From contig NC_049991.1 in the NCBI RefSeq assembly GCF_000003815.2, positions 9,036,729-9,100,728 on the forward strand: DNA of 64,000 bases. Direction: 5' to 3'. Source of the stretch: Branchiostoma floridae (Eukaryota > Chordata > Leptocardii > Amphioxiformes > Branchiostomatidae). Under the pieces are notes generated by a model. It was not told the origin of the DNA, did not search any database, and was given only the letters and a program-made list of their open reading frames with translations. This document shows, piece by piece, positions 27,088 to 35,850 of this stretch; position 1 is the stretch's first letter; every line of letters begins with the position of its first letter. A program made the translations under genes and the position numbers.

Positions 27088-29739
27088 CTACTTGCCCGTT
27101 AGGATATGCTGACAGAATCCTTTAACAAGAAGTTCATATTTACTGGCGTTTACGAACCGGAGCTGCACCGCCGTACCTTCTACTTCTTCGTAATGACGCT
27201 CAAACGTGCTTACCAGATTAGGGATCTTGTAGGCGTGGTCACGCGTGCCCAGATACTGATCAAAGAATGGTGTGACATATGTCATTAGAGTTTGAGTACC
27301 CACGCGAGGATTCACTTTCTGACCATTAATTGTATACGTGACGTCATCTAATTTCAGTAAGCATTTACCCAGCTGTTCCCATAATTCTTTAAGAGGGATG
27401 CCGAGAATACCGTCAATATCTCCCTTTTGTTGGAATTGTATGTTCAGATAACGGTAGGCAAAAATATTGTCCACCAAAAAAGTACCGCTTTCGCCCGTCA
27501 TAAGGTTACTAGCTTTCAAAGCCCGCAGAGTTCGGTCAATGTCCTCACTGGACCTAGGGTTGACATCTATGACGCATAACCGGTCGGTTTCAATTATGGG
27601 ATGTTTCTTCAATGCGTTGGCGGGGGCATCTTTACAAGCCGGAACGCCCGAGTCGGACTTTTGTAGTAATTCCAAAGCTAAAGCATGGCGCCGCGAGAAT
27701 CTATCGGACACCAGAATATCACCCATCCCGCTGGGTACCCACTTGTTTACAATACGTAGTCTGTTTTCGTCTTCAATCCCACTAAAGATATGTACAGGGC
27801 GCGCATTGGTTTCATTTAGCATATTTTCGTAGGCTAACGGCTGGAAGTCAGCCATATCCATAGCATGTTTCTTTAGCTGAGCTTCATCTTTAGACATGGA
27901 CTTTTCCAACTTATGATCGGAGAAAGCTGGTGCAAGTATCGATTTTTGGAGAGCATTCATTAAAATCTCTGCAGCCTTCCTTGTGTTACTAAAGTCGGGT
28001 TTCGTGCTTCCACTGATATGTTCATGCGCACAAAGCTGGAGCAGGCGCGAGCGGTCTTTTTCGCTCATGCGCAGCTGGGATCCGATAGATTCAACCATCT
28101 TTCGCATCTCAGACAGGACGTCCATCAGTCGCTTGTTAACTCGCATCACCGACTCGGCGCGCTTTTCCGCATCTTTGGCTTCCTTCTCGAAAATGGCGCC
28201 ACTAGTCTTGAGAGTGCTCACTTCGAACATCAGGTGCGAGTTCATAGCGGCCATTTTGCTGTTTTCCATTGTAAGCAGCTCAGCTTTTGTCTTGGATGTA
28301 GCCACCATCTTTGTTAACTCCCCCAACTTTTTGGTTAGTTCCTGTTCTTGCTGAGATTTAAAGTCTCGTTTCTTCTGTTGCTCGGCTTCTTTGGCACCAG
28401 CTCCAGCTATCAAATTATACGGCACTGTCTTGTCGGAACTACCCATCATATTGACCACTGGGATGTGACCAAGGTAATTCGGGTTGGTCGTTTCGGGTGA
28501 CTCATTGTTCATCGGAATGTCCATCTGCTTCTGTAGGTCTGTTATGGCCCTGTTCAAGGACTCGAAATGTAGGAGCTTTTGCTTGTGCTGTTTTGAGAAA
28601 TCCGTGTCGATGGCAGACTCGTATGTAGCCAGTGAATCCTGGATACCTTGCATTTTCTTCTCCAAATCACGGGTTTCGTTGATTTTCGCGGTGGCCCGAC
28701 TGACTACCCCTTCAACGTCAGCCTCCAAATTGGCCGACGCAGTCTGCCGGGCCTTGATTATGGACGTAACCTCTGAACTGATCTCGCTAGATACTACGAC
28801 GTTTGCCCGAGTCAGGCGGTCAATGGTGTAGTTTTTGCTCTCATTCATGGCAAAAATGTACTGTAGCTCCAGGGGTATCAGGCTAGTCACGGTGGCAATG
28901 GGTACATTTGGCATCGCATCCCCCACAATCTCCATAAAAGTTAAGAGTCGGTAAGAGTTGCCCTCCATATCAGTTGCTGTATATTTACCTTCGTGCCAGG
29001 TCAGTAAGAGGTTACAGGAGACGTCATTTAAACTCAGCATTTGATGTCGGGCCAAATTATGCTCTATACAAGTCATATACATCTCAATAAAGTACTCCAC
29101 ATCATTAGTCTCCATTAGCTCACAGTCGCCGCACCCCACTCCATCTTCTTCGCTTATGTGGTAGCCATCAACACTTTCCTTCTTGCTCCCTCTGACTACG
29201 TCTCCACATTTGACTGGAATGACACCAAGACACATATATAGCTTAAAAGCATGGATAAACATGTAAGCTACATGTTCCATACGGGGTAGTACTTTGCTTT
29301 TTTCGATGACACCAATGATGGTTTGGGTATACGCCGAGGCCTCCCTTTCAAACCACGCGTCCTTAACTGTTTCCGTTTCATCTCGAGTCGCCCCTGACGC
29401 CATCACGGTATCCAAAGCATCCCAGATGGTGTCATTTGTGGGTGATTCAATGAATTGTGTAGTATCCTGTAGGGCATATAACATGTCGAGTAGACCATAG
29501 TCACTGACCATGTCTTTAAGACGCTGAAGTTCGCGGAAGATGCACTCAGAGAAAGGACTCCAAGAATACCTGTGCTGCTTGAAGACCAAATCCAAAGATG
29601 CATACGTTACAGGGGCGGGGTGTATGATTTGAATTGGTCTTGCGTCGTTCGCTCCATGTTTGTTGCGTAATAAGGTACCGATATCTTTAGCTTTGATTCG
29701 TATATGCGGGTTGAAAGCTTGTGCCCCCCTGGTCTCCAT
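27088..29739 (-). CDS. Coiled-coil protein, possible capsid-associated or tegument protein
   Basis: 883 residues from an ATG at 29739. Residues about 310-560 are heptad-like and very rich in Lys/Glu/Gln/Ala, giving one or two long coiled coils broken by a Gly/Asn/Pro-rich segment near 400-430. The flanking ends look globular. CGDC lies near residue 200 with other cysteines nearby. I recognise no family. The position before a likely triplex protein and the capsid genes, with a central coiled coil, would fit a portal, inner tegument or vertex protein, but nothing decides between these. It is separated by about 290 bp from the next leftward gene. Confidence 0.75.
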   Translation of the reverse strand: METRGAQAFNPHIRIKAKDIGTLLRNKHGANDARPIQIIHPAPVTYASLDLVFKQHRYSWSPFSECIFRELQRLKDMVSDYGLLDMLYALQDTTQFIESPTNDTIWDALDTVMASGATRDETETVKDAWFEREASAYTQTIIGVIEKSKVLPRMEHVAYMFIHAFKLYMCLGVIPVKCGDVVRGSKKESVDGYHISEEDGVGCGDCELMETNDVEYFIEMYMTCIEHNLARHQMLSLNDVSCNLLLTWHEGKYTATDMEGNSYRLLTFMEIVGDAMPNVPIATVTSLIPLELQYIFAMNESKNYTIDRLTRANVVVSSEISSEVTSIIKARQTASANLEADVEGVVSRATAKINETRDLEKKMQGIQDSLATYESAIDTDFSKQHKQKLLHFESLNRAITDLQKQMDIPMNNESPETTNPNYLGHIPVVNMMGSSDKTVPYNLIAGAGAKEAEQQKKRDFKSQQEQELTKKLGELTKMVATSKTKAELLTMENSKMAAMNSHLMFEVSTLKTSGAIFEKEAKDAEKRAESVMRVNKRLMDVLSEMRKMVESIGSQLRMSEKDRSRLLQLCAHEHISGSTKPDFSNTRKAAEILMNALQKSILAPAFSDHKLEKSMSKDEAQLKKHAMDMADFQPLAYENMLNETNARPVHIFSGIEDENRLRIVNKWVPSGMGDILVSDRFSRRHALALELLQKSDSGVPACKDAPANALKKHPIIETDRLCVIDVNPRSSEDIDRTLRALKASNLMTGESGTFLVDNIFAYRYLNIQFQQKGDIDGILGIPLKELWEQLGKCLLKLDDVTYTINGQKVNPRVGTQTLMTYVTPFFDQYLGTRDHAYKIPNLVSTFERHYEEVEGTAVQLRFVNASKYELLVKGFCQHILTGK

Positions 29740-30027
29740 ATTCTGAGGCTTTTATTGATTTTAAATTGTCTCCACAGTTTAACGGCGATAATGGAAAGTT
29801 GAATTAGCCTTGCGCCTACTCAAGAATTCATGCACACATACACACTCACACACGCGCACTAACACACACGGACGCGCGTACAAGCATGCGAACTCATATA
29901 AGCAAGAACAGGAAATTGAAAACAGATAATATATGATATGTTAAAATAGGTTTTATTACTGATAATTCTCACAATTGATTTATTATGATCAGAAAGACCC
30001 AAAGGTTATGGTTGATGAACCATCACC
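29740..30027. other. Intergenic region with CA-rich microsatellite
   Basis: About 290 bp between two leftward genes. A mixed (CA)n stretch covers about 29832-29873. TTTATT motifs near 29951 and 29976 are minus-strand AATAAA signals for the gene ending at 30028. No gene seen. Confidence 0.5.
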
Positions 30028-31125
30028 TCAAGCCCGCAAGATCGTCATCTTGGAACCAGGGGGTACCATGGTAACAGAACGGTGCGATATTTCAACGTAG
30101 CCTTGGACTGGCAACGTTAGAACCTGCATCTGCTTTGCTATTGTCGTCATAACGGCAGTTTTCTTATACTTTTCATTCCAGAGCTTTTCCATGGCTACGT
30201 AAAATGATGCTTTGGGATCAGGCACACTTTTGGGTATTTTGTCCGCGATATCTGCCAGGTCAATGTCTTCGGTCGGGTTTTCTTTGACATGTCTAAAAAA
30301 GTTTGCCGTGATGAACGAGACGTTGTCTCCGAGGGTGTGGTTGACGGGGAATACATTTTCCGGTCTGCTAATGCCCGCATAAGGTACCCAAGCTGCCCGG
30401 AGATATTCAATCATCTTCGTGGCCACCAGTGCTTTGGACGACGCCCCAATTCCCCGAGCCCCTGGTAGTCGGTTCTTTAACATGTTGTATAGTTTAGACC
30501 AGATGAAGTTACCTTGTAGCGTCATTGTCATAAAATCCATGAGGATCATATGATACGTTGAGTTTCTCAAGATTTCGGGGAAGTCTTTGTAAGTTTCGTC
30601 ATAGTCTGCCATGTTTCGGACAGCCGTCAGCATATCTGTTAGTGCCCATTCCCATTTGTACTTTGGCACTGTCCAAGCGGGATGCACATTCAAATGACCT
30701 TGGTGGGTGATAACGCTCGTAGCAGGCACCCTAGGCTCGGACAGTACCGGGATCACTGCCACCGCGTCTTTGTAACACAGGGTGTCCGGGCCAGTGTTGT
30801 ATACGGCGCAGGAGTTAAAACACTCCGACATAAGGAAGGGCTTCTTTTCGTTTCCCGTAAAGATCTTAGCATGTTGCAGTGTAAAATCTATGAGTTGTTT
30901 AACAAAGTTCATGTTAAGCCCATGTAGGAACTGGTTGCCATTGGCGATTTCAACCTTGAGAAACTTTTCAATGTCATGGAAGAAAGCTGGTGCGCGGTTG
31001 GCCACCTGTGATGGAACGAATATGCCCTGAAAGTCCGGGATAATGGAGCATGCATCATCAGGAATGGGCTGGAAGGGTTGTAAGATTCCGGTTGTTATAT
31101 TGCTACTTTCCCCCGTAATGTCCAT
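30028..31125 (-). CDS. Possible capsid triplex-type protein
   Basis: 365 residues from the ATG at 31125 (a TTG two codons earlier is not needed). It is a soluble protein of balanced composition, without nucleotide-binding or membrane motifs, ending in a beta-rich segment (EISHRSVTMVPPGSKMTIL). The size is that of herpesvirus triplex subunits and it lies among capsid-assembly genes, so a triplex role is a reasonable guess. I cannot show it from conserved residues. The start is 18 bases from the stop of the upstream 239-residue gene, on the same strand. Confidence 0.65.
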   Translation of the reverse strand: MDITGESSNITTGILQPFQPIPDDACSIIPDFQGIFVPSQVANRAPAFFHDIEKFLKVEIANGNQFLHGLNMNFVKQLIDFTLQHAKIFTGNEKKPFLMSECFNSCAVYNTGPDTLCYKDAVAVIPVLSEPRVPATSVITHQGHLNVHPAWTVPKYKWEWALTDMLTAVRNMADYDETYKDFPEILRNSTYHMILMDFMTMTLQGNFIWSKLYNMLKNRLPGARGIGASSKALVATKMIEYLRAAWVPYAGISRPENVFPVNHTLGDNVSFITANFFRHVKENPTEDIDLADIADKIPKSVPDPKASFYVAMEKLWNEKYKKTAVMTTIAKQMQVLTLPVQGYVEISHRSVTMVPPGSKMTILRA

Positions 31126-31143
31126 GATCAAAGTACTTATTTT

Positions 31144-31863
31144 TCAACTTGAAACGTGATAACGACGATGTAGCTGGTCTTTCCACAGGATTGAGTGCAA
31201 TAACAAAATTACCGTCGATGTGAGATGCTCGCTCCAGAGGTTACGGGCAGACATTGGTGAAAGGGATATCATACCATTAATATGCATAAAGATAACCATG
31301 GCGCCACATATGGCATGGTCAGGCAGGGTATTACTTCGTCCAAGCACGGAATCTCGGGTATTGTGGAGAGTGTGGTAAAGGGAGTTTCCCATCATAAGGG
31401 GGGTCAGGTGACCTAGGCCAAGGTATACGTCGTCCTTGATAATTCGACCAAGATCCATACCAGGGAAATGGATCCCAATGCTCTCTCGTAGCCTGGCATC
31501 AGATATGCCATAGTCTAGAATTTGTCGATAAGGATCGTTGAGCTCTTGTAGTGATAAGCTTACGCGGGGAACGCGCCTTTCGACCAATGAAGCCTCATTC
31601 ACCGTCATTTCCCCGACGCAAAGGGCAACGGCGTCTGAATTGGCACATTGTCGGTACAGTCTTTCATATAAGACTCGGAGCATCCATGCACAGGCGTGGT
31701 CTATGACCTCGAAACATGCTGCACACAACACACAGTCTTGATTAAGTTCACCAAGACGCCCTCTGTGACACAGCCAGTGCACAAACACGCAAAGGTAGTC
31801 CCTTTTGTTGAAACGAGGTATGCTCAGGGATGGGATGGAAGTAGAAGGAGCGGACATTGACAT
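31144..31863 (-). CDS. Unrecognised Cys-rich protein, possible egress or packaging factor
   Basis: 239 residues from an ATG at 31863. After a Ser/Pro-rich start, the amino third holds a cysteine cluster (LCVFVHWLCHRG, then DCVLCAACFEVIDHAC) that could bind zinc. The rest is helical and hydrophobic without a clear membrane span. Small Cys-rich proteins with such a cluster include herpesvirus nuclear-egress lamina proteins and packaging proteins, but the match is too weak to name. It lies in a leftward run with the 365-residue gene downstream. Confidence 0.65.
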   Translation of the reverse strand: MSMSAPSTSIPSLSIPRFNKRDYLCVFVHWLCHRGRLGELNQDCVLCAACFEVIDHACAWMLRVLYERLYRQCANSDAVALCVGEMTVNEASLVERRVPRVSLSLQELNDPYRQILDYGISDARLRESIGIHFPGMDLGRIIKDDVYLGLGHLTPLMMGNSLYHTLHNTRDSVLGRSNTLPDHAICGAMVIFMHINGMISLSPMSARNLWSEHLTSTVILLLHSILWKDQLHRRYHVSS

Positions 31864-31995
31864 ATGGTGTGACTTCTAGCATACTAACAGAACATTAGTG
31901 ATGACGAATATAAAAGATGCACTACTCGTTACACATCTACTGACGATAATGATGATATTGCCTCACCCACACAACACGTGACCAAGCTGCCCATA

Positions 31996-32316
31996 TTAGG
32001 CTGTCATCAGATGTTGGTCGCTCCCATTTGGGACGACTTTAAAGGGGAATCGCGGACCCTTTGATGAACTCGGGAAGAAGCTCATGCTGTTTTCGAAGTC
32101 AAAATGGGCGTCCTTCTTCATCTGCCTTTTTTGCCTCCTCAACAGCACATAGACCATGAAGAGCAGTATTATAAAGAAAACCAATATCAGAATCACGAAT
32201 GAAAGAGTCACCTTGTCTATGTGAGGATAGAGTGACAGAAAAGACTGTACCATGTGTTCTATGTCACACTTGGCTTGAGCTGGGCTAGTACCAGCCAGGG
32301 GCTGTGTGGTTGCCAT
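31996..32316 (-). CDS. Small single-pass membrane protein
   Basis: 106 residues from an ATG at 32316. One strong transmembrane segment spans about residues 37-59 (Val/Ile/Leu/Phe only), followed at once by the basic stop-transfer RRQKRQMKK. The amino end is short and uncharged with one Cys, so an outside amino end and inside basic tail (type III topology) is likely. The tail is Ser/Phe/Pro-rich. It is a probable envelope or nuclear-membrane protein. It starts about 56 bp from the stop of the 796-residue gene on the same strand. Confidence 0.7.
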   Translation of the reverse strand: MATTQPLAGTSPAQAKCDIEHMVQSFLSLYPHIDKVTLSFVILILVFFIILLFMVYVLLRRQKRQMKKDAHFDFENSMSFFPSSSKGPRFPFKVVPNGSDQHLMTA

Positions 32317-32372
32317 GGTTTTAAAAACCGTAATTAAATTGCTCTGACCCCCACAACTGCACGAAGTGGCGG

Positions 32373-34763
32373 CTATAAGTACTGCGTTGGATCCTCGTCG
32401 TCTCTAGTAATGTTGTTGAAGAGGTTTGGTGGAATAGTTGTAAACGTTGCAGGTGCTTGTAGTGAGGGGAGGATGGGATATACTGAAGCATGCCCCAAAC
32501 CAATAGGTATTTTTTCTGACCTCGGTTCAACCATATTTGTCCGAGAATAGTAGACAATTGGATTGCTCATGAAGTTAACGAGGCCGAGCTCGGCGTTGAA
32601 GTAATTTTCGTAGACTTTAAGTGGCGTATCAATGACCTCTGACTCCTCTGGTTTCATCGTAAAGTATGGGATGATAGTCTCGTGGTAAAAGGTCGAATCT
32701 GCCATGCGAGCAATAGCTTTGTTGATGTGTGACGCAAGTATCACGTGGATATCGGCACGTGTACTAGCTCGTAGTTGATCCATCCGCTCGGGAGACATCC
32801 ATCTAATGCCTCTAAAATTTTTATCGACCTCACTATATATCCCCTCATTTGTGGCCACCCTATCGTCTTTGTTAGAGGTAAGCACCCCGGCCATGCCAGG
32901 GACCGACTGGACTAATTTCGCTTCGGCAATCGTGGGGATCATGGTGGTATAAGCTCCGAAAAGATTAAAGAAATGTTCCCTTGCCTTCACTTTGGCAAAG
33001 TAGTCTTGGTGCGACATAAAGGGTTCGGTTCTGTTATGGGACAAATCGGCCAGTTTTCGGTCTTCGGCGTTATCCGCCAACATGGAGAGAAATATTGAGC
33101 CTGGGAACCCCTCAAGTGAAGACATATACTGCACTGTCTTGGTCTCGTGGTTAAGTCGCGTACAGGTCTCAAGCACAGTCTTGGCACTCTTGGTCATTTT
33201 TTTCCAACTGTATGCCGAATGGGTCGTGGTCAGGTGACCAATGGTAATGGTATGGACGGCCACGGCCGCCATCAACAATTGGACGTATACTTTTTGCACG
33301 CATGGTAACATATCAATTCCCGGGACCACACTCATTCTCAGTTTCTCGGCTTGTACGCCCGACATGTTGTAAAGCTTGCTAAAGTCGGACACGGCATTGA
33401 TATCAAAGTTTAGAAGTCGTCCAATTGGGGACATTCGTATGTGACCTCTCGGGATATATTTGAAGCTGGCGCCGTGAAACTGGTTATCCTTACCCCCGAT
33501 AGTTTCAGCTTGCAGTCCCTTGTAAGCGGCGATGGCTGCCGTCCTGTTGTAAAGGCGCATGTTGTCCTCTATTAAGGTGCGCAATACGGCCATAATACGA
33601 GCTGGGACCGGTCCGTCCTTTTTGTAACCAGAAACTCCACTTTTGTCTTCCGCCACCGTCATCTCAATGACTTTCACGCCATGTGGGGTTGCCATTAGTT
33701 TGTACTTGGTTCCCATAGACTGCACGAGATCTCCCACGGCTTCATCTACAGCGTGGAGTAGGCTTTGGTAACGACTCCCCGTGAAAAAGGCATAGGGATC
33801 TCGCTGGAAGTGGTCGTAGTCAAGCTCCGATGCACGCACGGCATAGTCCACGAGTAGCTCTATATCCGAGTAGATAGCAGCTGCCATGACGTCGCGCTCT
33901 TTTTCCATGGGAACAAACTTGGTGTTAGTCAATAAAGAGCCAAAGAGCGAGAGGTGATAGGGGGCGTCTATGGTGTAGCTCCTCTTGGTTGTGGGTGTGA
34001 CATTTTTGGTGTGAATGTCAACCAAGGTAATTTTGTATTCTTGGTACAGTTTGTCATTCAGGTTAACTGCTCGAGGGTATGTTACGGGACCGATACGTTT
34101 GGCTCGGTGAAAGACGTGTAGGAAATCTATAAACCATTGGGACGGTAACACCTCCACGAAAATCCCTAGTTCTTTCGATCTGTCCAAACGCTGCAAAGGT
34201 TCCTGGGCTTTACGTATACGCTCGGCTAAGGCTGGCACCAAGTCACCATAATAGGCCACAACCGGTCGTGACATGTATTCTTCTTGCATGGTCGGAGTGA
34301 GGGCGATGCTGAGTGCTAGTGTGTCGGGATATCTTCGTCCCAGTTCAATTTCCCGGATGATATTGACGCGATCATCTAGGGCCATGTCGGCTAAAGATCG
34401 CGCCTTCATAACAAGGTCTTCCCACGTCAAAGTAGCGATCACGTTATCGCGTAGCTGCTGATTGTCTGCGGTTCCCACTATTGTGTGGGGTCGTTCCCAT
34501 TCCTTGTCTCTATCTGTGTCGTCTTCCAATGGTCCCCTTAGAACTTGAACACTGGCTTCTTCCATACGTTTTGACCGCATGAGGAGTTTATTATATTGCT
34601 CTCGAAATGTACCCAGCGTTTTTTGCATCTCAAACAACTCGAGCACAGCGCTGCTCACATCGACTTTTTTCCGTTCTTCCATGTATTGACGAGTGGCCGC
34701 ATCCAAGGCATTGTACTTAAATTGGTTATGTCGCTTGGTTGATATAGTGGGTCGGAGATACAT
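32373..34763 (-). CDS. Unrecognised 796-residue protein in the capsid gene region
   Basis: 796 residues from an ATG at 34763. The amino 120 residues are charged and helical (a short coiled coil near 35-70); the rest appears globular with even composition and no recognised enzyme or membrane motif. Divergent to it, a membrane protein starts only 20 bp away, so each promoter must lie inside the other gene. By size and position it could be a portal or capsid-vertex protein. Neither can be supported from visible motifs. Confidence 0.75.
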   Translation of the reverse strand: MYLRPTISTKRHNQFKYNALDAATRQYMEERKKVDVSSAVLELFEMQKTLGTFREQYNKLLMRSKRMEEASVQVLRGPLEDDTDRDKEWERPHTIVGTADNQQLRDNVIATLTWEDLVMKARSLADMALDDRVNIIREIELGRRYPDTLALSIALTPTMQEEYMSRPVVAYYGDLVPALAERIRKAQEPLQRLDRSKELGIFVEVLPSQWFIDFLHVFHRAKRIGPVTYPRAVNLNDKLYQEYKITLVDIHTKNVTPTTKRSYTIDAPYHLSLFGSLLTNTKFVPMEKERDVMAAAIYSDIELLVDYAVRASELDYDHFQRDPYAFFTGSRYQSLLHAVDEAVGDLVQSMGTKYKLMATPHGVKVIEMTVAEDKSGVSGYKKDGPVPARIMAVLRTLIEDNMRLYNRTAAIAAYKGLQAETIGGKDNQFHGASFKYIPRGHIRMSPIGRLLNFDINAVSDFSKLYNMSGVQAEKLRMSVVPGIDMLPCVQKVYVQLLMAAVAVHTITIGHLTTTHSAYSWKKMTKSAKTVLETCTRLNHETKTVQYMSSLEGFPGSIFLSMLADNAEDRKLADLSHNRTEPFMSHQDYFAKVKAREHFFNLFGAYTTMIPTIAEAKLVQSVPGMAGVLTSNKDDRVATNEGIYSEVDKNFRGIRWMSPERMDQLRASTRADIHVILASHINKAIARMADSTFYHETIIPYFTMKPEESEVIDTPLKVYENYFNAELGLVNFMSNPIVYYSRTNMVEPRSEKIPIGLGHASVYPILPSLQAPATFTTIPPNLFNNITRDDEDPTQYL

Positions 34764-34783
34764 GGTGAGTTTTTTTCAACAAT

Positions 34784-35824
34784 ATGCACCGCCCCACCTC
34801 ACCTTTAGTATCGGAAGCTGAAGAGTCTTCCACTCCTCTCCACTACGCGCAACCAATGACATGGGGAGAGTTAGAGGACGAAATCGGAGATTATGACGAT
34901 GTTGAGGACAATATTCAAAGAAAGATGTGCTCCACCGACTACCCGGACGCCAAATTCACACTGTACGAAATCAAGACACTCTGCAACATTGCATTCAGAA
35001 ACAAGAAATGGATGGTCATCTTCGGATGTATGGCATTCTTTTGGCTAGCCTTTTTTGGGGGCACAATAGGTACCCACATCTACTTCATTAGACATTGTGA
35101 GCCCGGTAACACGTTGGGAGAGTTTAGCATAGTTATCACGGCTTATTTGACTCTACGGTACCTGGGAGCTCTAGTGATAGCATGGTCCTGTTGGTACCGT
35201 CTGGAGACCCTTGTTCGAGACAATGTGCTTATGACGCGGCTGGCTAAATGCGCTGCAAACATGAACAACCCCAGTTCTAGTTACCGAGGAACGGTTCATA
35301 TGGGAGAAAACTTGGCTCGCAAAAACATTCAGAAGGCCGTCCTATCCACCATTGTTGATGGGGTAGACAGACCTCTAGCTACTACCTTCACCAAGTCTCG
35401 CGAACTCCGTACACCCAAGGCGGTCTTAACGGCCCTCAATCGCCTGAACATGATGGCGAGAGAAAATGAAACACCTTCCCTTTCCCCCCCACAGAATCAG
35501 CTCCAAAACATTCAAAAGGAGAAAAACGAAATAAACTGTACCAGTATTGATAGAACATTCAACCCCAAATGGATGATTTTTACTTTAGAGAACATACCCG
35601 TTATTTCTATCCTATTCTGGCTCTTGGTGGGATTGGATGCTACGACCAGCCTTCAGCACTTTTTTACTAATAGCCAGGCCGATCTAAACACCATTCCCAT
35701 GTCCTGCTATCGCATTATTCATTACTATTGGTCTCTGCTCGGCCTTGTTATTGTATTGGGCTGTATTCGTATTTTTCCTATCCTCCTCGACTGTCTCCCT
35801 ATTAATCGACATACATACTTTTGA
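34784..35824 (+). CDS. Multi-span membrane protein
   Basis: 346 residues. Four hydrophobic segments are visible: about 77-100, 114-136, 276-297 and 320-340. The first two lie close together and the last two lie near the carboxy end. Between them is a long basic, soluble loop of about 135 residues. The amino end is acidic (EDEIGDYDDVED). It is a probable envelope or nuclear-membrane protein; no family is recognised. Its ATG is 20 bp from the opposite gene's ATG, and the stop precedes the next ATG by 26 bp. Confidence 0.75.
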   Translation: MHRPTSPLVSEAEESSTPLHYAQPMTWGELEDEIGDYDDVEDNIQRKMCSTDYPDAKFTLYEIKTLCNIAFRNKKWMVIFGCMAFFWLAFFGGTIGTHIYFIRHCEPGNTLGEFSIVITAYLTLRYLGALVIAWSCWYRLETLVRDNVLMTRLAKCAANMNNPSSSYRGTVHMGENLARKNIQKAVLSTIVDGVDRPLATTFTKSRELRTPKAVLTALNRLNMMARENETPSLSPPQNQLQNIQKEKNEINCTSIDRTFNPKWMIFTLENIPVISILFWLLVGLDATTSLQHFFTNSQADLNTIPMSCYRIIHYYWSLLGLVIVLGCIRIFPILLDCLPINRHTYF

Positions 35825-35850
35825 TTGTCTCACGTCAGTCAGCTTCCGAC

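Noticed and set aside
27088..34763. Naming the 883- or 796-residue protein as the portal
   Set aside because: Size and position fit, but no conserved portal residues could be recognised.
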